Shown: positions 55,162 through 62,310 of the stretch, piece after piece
How the letters are laid out: the number at the start of each line of letters is the position of its first letter
Numbering within the stretch: position 1 is the stretch's first letter
Assembly (NCBI RefSeq): GCF_000265525.1
Contig: NC_018015.1
Location: forward strand, 1,586,322-1,650,321
Origin: Thermococcus cleftensis
GTDB taxonomy: Archaea; Methanobacteriota_B; Thermococci; Thermococcales; Thermococcaceae
Length of the DNA stretch: 64,000 bases
Direction of reading: 5' to 3'
Made by a program: the position numbers and the translations under genes
The notes under the pieces: generated by a model
Seen by the model: the letters and a program-made list of their open reading frames with translations, nothing else
Database searches by the model: none
What the model was told of the DNA's origin: nothing

Positions 55162-55170
55162 CTTTAATAC
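55162..55170 (-). promoter_or_regulatory. Promoter for the propeller-PEGA gene
   Basis: Minus-strand GTATTAAAG (55170-55162) is a TATA-like box. About 60 bases downstream is the ATG at 55106 with GGGGGAG before it. It opens the second half of the cluster (43.8-55.1 kb). Confidence 0.45.
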
Positions 55171-55270
55171 TCGGAATGTTTCTCTAAAGCCCGGTATTTT
55201 TGGAAATGTACTGTTCACGCTACCACCTATCCGATTACAGTGTTGAAGGATAAGATGTTTTTGGGCGTTT

Positions 55271-56017
55271 TTACCACCTCCAAACCATGACCGTCACGTT
55301 GTCCCTTGTGACCGGCAGGGCCTCTTCAATCAGCTTTTTCGCTATCTCCTCCGCGCTCCTGCCCTGCGAGGCTATCCCCACTATCCTGCCCTCGGCCACG
55401 TAGTCGTGCAGTCCGTCGGAGCTGAGCAGAAGAACGTCCCCGTGCCTCAGCTTCCATTCGTAGAAATCAACCTCAAACTTGGCCCCGAGGGCCCTCGTTA
55501 TGATGTTCCGCATCGGGTGCCTCCTCGCTTCATCAGGGGTTATCTCACCTTTATCAACGAGCTCCTGGACGAGTGAGTGGTCCTTCGTCCTGGTGATGAT
55601 TTTTCCATTCCTTATCAGGTACGCTCTGCTGTCCCCAGTGTTGGCTATGAGAACCCTTCCTGGGGAAACGAGGGCGGACACAAGGGTTGTCCCCATTCCC
55701 TTCCTCTCTCCTGTGGCGTTCTCCAATATTCTGGAGTGTGCCAGCTCGTACGCTTTCCTGAGCGTTATCAAGGTGAGATACCCTGGAGCGCCAGGTTCGT
55801 ACTCCTGGAGAAGCGTCTCTTTCAGAACCTCAATTGCAATCCTGGAAGCCACCTCGCCGGAACTATGACCCCCAACCCCATCGGCCACCGCCAGGAGGTA
55901 TGAGTCAGGCAGTTTCAGGATTAAGAAGTTATCCTCGTTGTTGTATCTTTCCCCAACGTGGCTTATGGCGGCCGCAAATGGGAGAAAAAGAACATCGGTA
56001 TCTCCATTTACCTCCAT
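55271..56017 (-). CDS. PP2C-family protein phosphatase (soluble)
   Basis: 248 residues, a stand-alone PP2C. Motifs: YNNEDNFLIL, VADGVGGHSSGEVAS, MGTTLVSALV, ANTGDSRAYLIR, SSDGLHDYV and RDNVTVMVW, with all metal Asp present. Close to the domain of the transmembrane phosphatase at 48061 (both have SLVQELVDKGEITPDEAR-like segments). The ATG overlaps the kinase stop (TGATG at 56017-56019), so translation is coupled and the phosphatase probably opposes that kinase. Confidence 0.93.
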   Translation of the reverse strand: MEVNGDTDVLFLPFAAAISHVGERYNNEDNFLILKLPDSYLLAVADGVGGHSSGEVASRIAIEVLKETLLQEYEPGAPGYLTLITLRKAYELAHSRILENATGERKGMGTTLVSALVSPGRVLIANTGDSRAYLIRNGKIITRTKDHSLVQELVDKGEITPDEARRHPMRNIITRALGAKFEVDFYEWKLRHGDVLLLSSDGLHDYVAEGRIVGIASQGRSAEEIAKKLIEEALPVTRDNVTVMVWRW

Positions 56018-57432
56018 CACCCCTCCACCTCCCTTTGCACCTTGTGGAGTAGGATTTTCAGCTCGTCCAGCGTGGACTTGCTTATCGGCACACTCTCCCG
56101 CATCATCAGCTCGAACTGGCCTATCGCGCCCTCGAGCTCCTCCCTATGGTTCCTTGAGAATGCCTTCAAATCTTCGAGCGCGTTGATCAGGCCAGCCTTG
56201 TCGTTGAGCTGAGCGTGGAGTAAAGCGTTCCTGCTCAGCTGTTCCACCAGCTGGCGCATAAGCTTCTTAAGCTCCCTGCTGTCGATTGTCATGCTCATCG
56301 TGGTTTTGGTCTTCTCGATTTCTTTCGCCAGCTTATTTCTCTCCCCGTCGAGCTTCTTCATCAGCTCAAGATCACGGAGGAACTCCTCAACGCTCTGGTA
56401 GCGCTCCTCCTTCCTCTTCGCGAGGAGCTTCTCGAAGATGCCGTCGTATTTAGCCAGAGCCTTGTTGAAGTGGCTCGGCGGTTTGGGTTTTACTGCCGGG
56501 TTTATCACCTTGGCCATGACCACCGCTGGAGAAGTTCCCTGATATGGAAGTTTCCCTGTGAGGAGCTCGTAGAATATCAGGCCGAGCTGGTAGATGTCTG
56601 TTCTGGCATCGGTGTGGCCGTAGGTCTCGTCATCGAGCTGTTCCGGGGCCGCGTAGAGGAGGGTTAATCCCTTCGTGGTTGTCGCGGTCGTTGATATGGC
56701 ACCGACTTTAGCCAATCCCCAGTCAGTTATCTTCGGGGTTAAATTGCTCGTTATCAGGACGTTCTGGGGCTTCAGATCCCTATGGAAGACCTGTTTTGCG
56801 TGGGCGTGCTTGAGGCCCTCGGCAATGCCCCTGATGAAGTGGAGCGCCTTCTCCTCATCGACGGGCTTCGGGTACTTTCCTAGGTCCCTTATGACCTCGC
56901 CGTTAAGCTGGATTCCGTCAACGAATTCGATCTCGAGGTAGGGTAGAGGCTCGTCGAAGGTGTTGTAGAGCTTGACGATGTTCGGGTGATCAAGGAGGCG
57001 CCAGGCCCTGACCTCCTTGAGGAAGAACTTCTTGGCCTTCTCGTCCAGACGGGAGACCTTGAGGGCCATGACTTTGCCGTCCGATTTTCTCCTCACTTTG
57101 AACACTTTTGCAAAACCGCCCTCGCCGAGGAACTCAAGGGGCTCGTACTTGTCGAGGAGCTCGGGCGGGAAGCCGGGGAGTATACTGCGGATGTAGAGTT
57201 GATTTGTTTTCCGATTTTTCTTGTGTTCCGTTCTGGTTTTAGGAATGACATTCATCTTTTTAGATGCCCAGTACCCAGCTATTCCTATGGGATTCAGTGC
57301 TAAGAAACTCCACACAATCTTACGTAAGCGCCCTATGTCGTCTCGCCACATTATGTCTCTTAACGTTAACGCCATGGACAGCACTATTATCGTGCTTAAG
57401 ACAATGTTGATGACAACACCAGTAACACTCAA
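56017..57432 (-). CDS. Hanks-type kinase with N-terminal membrane helices
   Basis: 471 residues. Two N-terminal membrane helices (VVINIVLSTIIVLSMAL and KIVWSFLALNPIGIAGYW), then the kinase core at about 94-355: GEGGFAKVF, MALKVSR, HRDLKPQN, DWG (TDWGLAK), and AAPEQL; the activation segment STTATTTKGLT is rich in Thr. A helical tail follows (ALLHAQLNDKAGLINALEDL). TTG 57432 is preferred as GGGAGGAGG lies eight bases upstream; TTG 57483 extends the frame but lacks a ribosome site. Followed by the coupled PP2C gene. Confidence 0.85.
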   Translation of the reverse strand: MSVTGVVINIVLSTIIVLSMALTLRDIMWRDDIGRLRKIVWSFLALNPIGIAGYWASKKMNVIPKTRTEHKKNRKTNQLYIRSILPGFPPELLDKYEPLEFLGEGGFAKVFKVRRKSDGKVMALKVSRLDEKAKKFFLKEVRAWRLLDHPNIVKLYNTFDEPLPYLEIEFVDGIQLNGEVIRDLGKYPKPVDEEKALHFIRGIAEGLKHAHAKQVFHRDLKPQNVLITSNLTPKITDWGLAKVGAISTTATTTKGLTLLYAAPEQLDDETYGHTDARTDIYQLGLIFYELLTGKLPYQGTSPAVVMAKVINPAVKPKPPSHFNKALAKYDGIFEKLLAKRKEERYQSVEEFLRDLELMKKLDGERNKLAKEIEKTKTTMSMTIDSRELKKLMRQLVEQLSRNALLHAQLNDKAGLINALEDLKAFSRNHREELEGAIGQFELMMRESVPISKSTLDELKILLHKVQREVEG

Positions 57433-57472
57433 AATGTATACCTCCTCCCAATGTGTATGGTCATTGAACCAT

Positions 57473-58669
57473 TCATCCCCCAAACTCCTCCGCCCACTTC
57501 TCGTACCGCTCGATCTCCTTCCTCGTCAGCGGGGACTTGATCCTCTTGAAGGCCTCCTCGAAGTCCCTCATCTCAAGCGGCCTGGTCTTCAGGGAGCGCC
57601 TCCTGAGCTTCTCATACGGCAGTTCCGCCAGCTTGTGAAGGTCCCTGTTCTCCTCGCGTATCATGTGCCATATCGCCTCCTGACAGAGGTTCTTGAGGTC
57701 CCTTCCGGAGTAGAGCCTCCTGACACTCTCCTCCGCTATCGCGTCGAGGTCGAGCCTGCTTATGTCCAGTCCGCGGGTGTTGATCTTGATTATCTCCTTT
57801 GTGGCCTTCTCGTCAGGCAGGGGGACGTAGATCCTGCGCGGGAACCTCGACAGAACTGCCTCGTCAAGGTCCCAGGGGGTGTTGGTCGCCGCCAAAGTCA
57901 AGACCAGTATGTCGCTCTTCTTGTCCTGGAAGCCGTCCAGCTCCGTGAGGAGCGTCGAGAGCATCCTCCTGCTGGCCTCGCTCTGGTCACCGGAGCGCCT
58001 GGTCGTCAACGCGTCTATCTCGTCCATGAAGACTATGCTCGGGGCCTTTTCCCTGGCAACCTCGTAGAGGGCCGAGATTATCTTGGTGGACTCTCCGAAG
58101 TACTTGCTGAGGACGTTGCTGGCCTTAACGCTGAAGAAGGTTGCGTTCAGGCTTCCGGCCGCGGCGCTCGCGAGTAGCGTTTTGCCGGTTCCCGGCGGGC
58201 CGAAGAGCAGGATACCCTTCCAGGGCTGAATCGATTCGGGCCTCTGCAGGGCAGAGATGACGACCGTTTCCATCATCAGCATCTTGACCTCTTCCAGCCC
58301 GCCTATGTCATTCCACTTGACCTTGGACTTCGTTATCAGGTTCTCGACGTATTGCTTGAACTTGTCCTCCTCGCCGTCCTCCGTCCCGGCCTCCCTTCCG
58401 CTTCCACCTTCCTTCATCGGCCTGTGCTTCCTCTTTACTCCGTAGCGGCCGGCCTCAACGTCCCGTGCTATGGTTTCCCACTTCTTGGCCTTCTGCAGGT
58501 AGCTCTCGCGGTTGAACTCGTCGTACTTCGCGAGCTGCTTCAGTATCCTGGAGCATTCGAGAGCCTTTTTTCTGGCGGTTTCCTTGTCTCCCTTCTTTAT
58601 CGCTTCCTCAAACTCTTTCTTGGCCTTCCTAAAGGCTGACATCAGGGGACCGGAAAGATCGACGGACAT
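57473..58669 (-). CDS. MIT-AAA ATPase (Vps4/katanin type), module A
   Basis: 398 residues. MIT-like N-terminus (SAFRKAKKEFEEAIKKGDKE, CSRILKQLAKYDEFNRESYL) and a charged linker. AAA core: DIGGLEEVKMLMMETV, Walker A LFGPPGTGKTLLAS, pore KASNVLSKYFGES, Walker B VFMDEIDAL, LAATNTPWDLDEAVLSRFPR, and end helix FEEAFKRIKSPLTRKEIERY. Closely related to the 43759 ATPase, but no ESCRT-III-like gene is next to this copy in the window. ATG 58669 (GGTGGTG upstream). Probably works with the flanking kinases. Confidence 0.88.
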   Translation of the reverse strand: MSVDLSGPLMSAFRKAKKEFEEAIKKGDKETARKKALECSRILKQLAKYDEFNRESYLQKAKKWETIARDVEAGRYGVKRKHRPMKEGGSGREAGTEDGEEDKFKQYVENLITKSKVKWNDIGGLEEVKMLMMETVVISALQRPESIQPWKGILLFGPPGTGKTLLASAAAGSLNATFFSVKASNVLSKYFGESTKIISALYEVAREKAPSIVFMDEIDALTTRRSGDQSEASRRMLSTLLTELDGFQDKKSDILVLTLAATNTPWDLDEAVLSRFPRRIYVPLPDEKATKEIIKINTRGLDISRLDLDAIAEESVRRLYSGRDLKNLCQEAIWHMIREENRDLHKLAELPYEKLRRRSLKTRPLEMRDFEEAFKRIKSPLTRKEIERYEKWAEEFGG

Positions 58670-58772
58670 TTCAATCACCACCTGTTTTTGAATTGTGCCA
58701 CATCAACCCCGAAAAACAAAACCTCCCGGGGGTTGCGAATTTTCAAACGTGGACTGTTAGGTGACTCCAACC

Positions 58773-60695
58773 TCACCTCGACACCTCCCTCTCGATCCTC
58801 AGTACTAGCGCCCTAACCTTCTCCTCGACTTCGGAACCTATCGGAATCCCCTCCTTCAGCAACATCTCTACTTGGACTATGGCGCTGAGTAAATCGTCGA
58901 GGTTCTCCCTCGTGTAGAACTTTAGGTCGTCCAGCGCCGCCAGCAGTTCTGCCTTATCGTTGAGCCTCGCCGCCAGAATCGCGACCTTGGCGGTCTTGCG
59001 GACGCTCTCGATCTTCAGCCTCTCGAACTCTTCCCGCGAGCGGCTTCTTCTCAACGCCAGGCCGGTTTTGATCAGCTCCCCTTTCTCCTTCTCCAGCTCC
59101 GCCAGGGATTCGAGGGCCTGGAGGAACTCCTTGATGCTCTGGTAGCGCTCCTCCTTCTTCTTCGCGAGCAGGCGCTCGAACATTCCGTCGAACTTCTTGA
59201 GCTCTTCCTTAATCTCGGAGACGGGCTTCGGCTTTGTGTAGAGGATTTTGCCGACGAGAGCACCGGGGGAGGTGGCCTTATACGGAAGCTCGCCGGTGAG
59301 GAGTTCGTAGAAGATTAAGCCCAGCTGGTAGATGTCGGTTCTTCCGTCTGGCTCGCCGTAGGTCTCCTCATCGAGCTGCTCCGGGGCCGCGTAGAGAGGG
59401 GAGTATCCGTAGTGCATGCTCAGCGAGCTCCTCGCGCTTATCTTGGCTAAACCCCAATCCGTTATCTTGGGTGTCAGGTCGGCCTTGAGGAGAACGTTGA
59501 GCGGCTTCAGGTCGAGGTGGTAGATGCCCTTTGAGTGTGCGTGGGCTAAACCCTCGGCGATGCCCGTGATTAGTTTAATTGCCACCCTCTCGGGAACGGG
59601 CTTCGGATAAGCTCCGAGGTCTCTGAAAAGCTCTCCATCGACCTCAACGCCCTCAACGAACTCCATTTCAATGTAGGGGAGAGGATAGACATTTGCTTCG
59701 TAGAGGGTCACTATGTTTGGATGATTGAGCTGATACCACGACGCCACCTCTTTAATGAAGAACTTGCCCGTCTTCTCGTCTATCCTCGGTATCTTGAGGG
59801 CGACGATTTTTCCGTCCTTTTTCCTTCTGGCCTTGTACACTTTCGCAAAGCCGCCCTCGCCGAGGAACTCAAGGGGCTCATAGTGGGGGAGAAGCTCGAC
59901 CGGAAAACCTTTGATGTTTCCACTTCCCCTGTGAGCTCTCTGGAACGCGGAGGAAGTGTCGGGGAAATTTATGAGTCTCCGCGCCATTCCTCCAGGCTTT
60001 CTTTCCTCTACAATTGGCCCGCCCTTCAACCTTTCGAGTGCCTTGTTTATTCTGCTCACTATGAGCCGTGCTTCCTCCCCGCCAATCGTCTCGTGCCTTC
60101 TCTTGGCCTCCTCAAGGAGCCTTTGAACCTGGGCGCCGGTTATCTTGTAGGTTATCTTCCACTGCCCCCCGAGCCTTCCAACGCCTAAGTCCTCAGGGAA
60201 GACCTCCACGTACGCCTCTGGCAGAAACGAAGCGGAATACTCCTTTGGGGCGACGAGCGTGCCTAGGTACTCCTCACCGGAGAGAACCCGTGATATGTAT
60301 TCCAAATGCCTGTCCTCCCAGTCGGCGGTTCTAAGGAGCTCCTCGAGGTCCCGTATAACCTCATCGGGGAGGAGGTTCCTGACCGGTACCCCTGTTGAGG
60401 CGTCGCTCGGGGGCCTTACGGCATCGCAGTAAAATCCAACGAAGTACCATCTGCCGTCGAGAGGGTTCATACTCACAAAGAGCACAATTCCCCTATGGAA
60501 TCTTTTGGGCCTTTTGAGGATAACTCCGTAGTACTTGTCGGGCGAAAATCCCTCGTAGAAGTTCCACCACTCGTGAGCGTAGCCTGTTTGTCTGACGAAC
60601 TCGAATCCGGATTCGTACTTTTTCCTAAACGCTTCCCAGTCGAAACCTTTCCAGCGGTTGAAGGACCAGTTTATCTTGGCCACGAGTTTGTCCAA
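58773..60695 (-). CDS. Hanks-type kinase with unknown N-terminal domain (HLD variant)
   Basis: 640 residues. The first about 180 residues are a soluble alpha/beta domain of unrecognised type (GYAHEWWNFYEGFSPDKYYG, FVSMNPLDGRWYFVGFY), perhaps PUA-like. Kinase core about 275-530: GEGGFAKVY, VALKIPR, DWG (TDWGLAK), AAPEQL, but the catalytic loop reads HLDLKPLN, replacing the usual Arg of HRD. A helical tail follows (LAARLNDKAELLAALDDLKF). No membrane helix. TTG 60695 has GAGGGGGTG upstream; ATG 60728 would overlap the previous gene by 11 bases. Confidence 0.85.
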   Translation of the reverse strand: MDKLVAKINWSFNRWKGFDWEAFRKKYESGFEFVRQTGYAHEWWNFYEGFSPDKYYGVILKRPKRFHRGIVLFVSMNPLDGRWYFVGFYCDAVRPPSDASTGVPVRNLLPDEVIRDLEELLRTADWEDRHLEYISRVLSGEEYLGTLVAPKEYSASFLPEAYVEVFPEDLGVGRLGGQWKITYKITGAQVQRLLEEAKRRHETIGGEEARLIVSRINKALERLKGGPIVEERKPGGMARRLINFPDTSSAFQRAHRGSGNIKGFPVELLPHYEPLEFLGEGGFAKVYKARRKKDGKIVALKIPRIDEKTGKFFIKEVASWYQLNHPNIVTLYEANVYPLPYIEMEFVEGVEVDGELFRDLGAYPKPVPERVAIKLITGIAEGLAHAHSKGIYHLDLKPLNVLLKADLTPKITDWGLAKISARSSLSMHYGYSPLYAAPEQLDEETYGEPDGRTDIYQLGLIFYELLTGELPYKATSPGALVGKILYTKPKPVSEIKEELKKFDGMFERLLAKKKEERYQSIKEFLQALESLAELEKEKGELIKTGLALRRSRSREEFERLKIESVRKTAKVAILAARLNDKAELLAALDDLKFYTRENLDDLLSAIVQVEMLLKEGIPIGSEVEEKVRALVLRIEREVSR

Positions 60696-60717
60696 ACGAT
60701 TCACCCCCTCAGAGCAG

Positions 60718-62310
60718 TTAAATTCCATTAATCGCGTGAACAACAACCTCCGCCCGCTCTACTATCTCCCCCGGAACTGGCAGGCCTTCCTCAACCCTGG
60801 CTTCGAGTCCCTTTATCAGGCCCTCCAGCTCCTCCCTAGCCTTTCCTCTGGCGTACCTCCTGAGGGAGAGAGCGTACTTGAGGACCTCCTTGGCATCGCC
60901 GAGCCTCAGGTGAAGGAGGAGCAGCTGGCCGGCGTAGTATGCCGAGCGTGAAAAGTCCGTGCTCCTCTCAAGCTCCCTCCGGTACTTCCCACCGAGAATC
61001 TCCGCCAGATCCCTCTGCAGCTCAGCAACCGACTGATAGCGCTCCTCCTTCCTCTTGGCAAGGCATCTCATTATTATCGGCTCGAGGGGCTTTGCATCGG
61101 GGTTCAGCTCGCTTGGGGGAACGGGATTCTCCATCGTTATCTTTCCGGCGACCTCGACGAAGTCCTCACCGTCGAAGGGCACCCTTCCGGTCGCGAGCTC
61201 GTACATGAGAACGCCGAGTTGCCATATATCGGTCCTCTCATCGGTTCTGCCGAAGCGTTTGCTTATCTGCTCCGGAGCGGCGTAGAGGGGGGTGAAGGTA
61301 GCTGTGGTTGTTCTGCTCTCTGTCAGAATCTTGCTGAGCCCCCAGTCGCTTATCTTTGGCGTGCCGTCCTTCAGGAGGACGTTGCTCGGCTTTATGTCCC
61401 TGTGAATTACTCCCCGCTCGTGGGCGTACTTCAGGCCCTCGCAGACGTCAAAGGCTATCTCCGCCACCCTCTCAGGGGAAAGGGGCTTCTTGATGTTCCC
61501 CAGCGAGCCTTCGCAGTACTCCATCTCTATGTAGGGCACAGGAACGATGTTCGCCTCGTAAAGCTGGACTATGTTCCTGTGCCTCAGCCCGCTCCAGACG
61601 GCAACCTCGTGAAGGAACTGCCTTCCCGCTCCCTCGGAAAGGCTGTGGGGAACCTTAAGCGCTACCACCGAGCCGTCCGGTTTCACGGCGCGGTAGACGA
61701 TAGCAAAGCCGCCGGAACCGATTGGCTCCACCGAGGAGTACATCGATAGCAGTTTCTCCAGCCCGCCGGGCCCCGAGGGCAGGGGTTCGGGTTCCCCCCT
61801 GGGGAGCGGCTTAACCCTGAGCGTTAAGGGAACTCTCACCAGGTAGATTCCGGATTTCAGCCCTGCGCGGGCTTTTATCTCGCCGACTTTCCGCGGAATG
61901 AACCTCACGAAGGTTGATTTGACCTCACCAGGCGCTAGCGAGAGGTCTATCCTTCCCGGGGACGCCTTTCCATACTCCGCAAGCTCGTCCAGCCTTATCG
62001 TGACGGTCAGGGGACGGCTTGAGACGTTCCTCATTCCGATCCGGAGGAGGGCCTCGACGCCTTCGTTCAGCTCTGGAGGTGCTTCAAAGATGAAGCCCTC
62101 ACGGAGAACCCTTCTGATGTCCTGCCTTCTTGGAGGCATCTTTACGGCCGGCGGCCGCTTGGGGGCGGTGCCTCCCTCGAGCAGGCGGATTATCGTGGGC
62201 AGGAAGATGAACAGGGCCAGGACTAGTCCAAACTTGCCCAGGAAGTACACGAGGAATATGGAAATAAAAAGACGACGAACGAAATCCGCCTCCCGGGAGC
62301 GTGGGTGCAT
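60718..62310 (-). CDS. Hanks-type kinase with membrane hairpin and Ig-like domain
   Basis: 530 residues. N-terminal hydrophobic hairpin (RLFISIFLVYFLGKFGLVLA, LFIFLPTIIRLL), an Ig-like beta domain (RIGMRNVSSRPLTVTIRLDE, RIDLSLAPGEVKSTFVRFIP), and the kinase core at about 190-445: GSGGFAIVY, VALKVPH, HRDIKPSN, DWG (SDWGLSK) and AAPEQI, then a helical tail. The ATG overlaps the stop of the upstream gene (TAATG). The Ig-like part should be cytosolic if the hairpin is inserted. Confidence 0.87.
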   Translation of the reverse strand: MHPRSREADFVRRLFISIFLVYFLGKFGLVLALFIFLPTIIRLLEGGTAPKRPPAVKMPPRRQDIRRVLREGFIFEAPPELNEGVEALLRIGMRNVSSRPLTVTIRLDELAEYGKASPGRIDLSLAPGEVKSTFVRFIPRKVGEIKARAGLKSGIYLVRVPLTLRVKPLPRGEPEPLPSGPGGLEKLLSMYSSVEPIGSGGFAIVYRAVKPDGSVVALKVPHSLSEGAGRQFLHEVAVWSGLRHRNIVQLYEANIVPVPYIEMEYCEGSLGNIKKPLSPERVAEIAFDVCEGLKYAHERGVIHRDIKPSNVLLKDGTPKISDWGLSKILTESRTTTATFTPLYAAPEQISKRFGRTDERTDIWQLGVLMYELATGRVPFDGEDFVEVAGKITMENPVPPSELNPDAKPLEPIIMRCLAKRKEERYQSVAELQRDLAEILGGKYRRELERSTDFSRSAYYAGQLLLLHLRLGDAKEVLKYALSLRRYARGKAREELEGLIKGLEARVEEGLPVPGEIVERAEVVVHAINGI

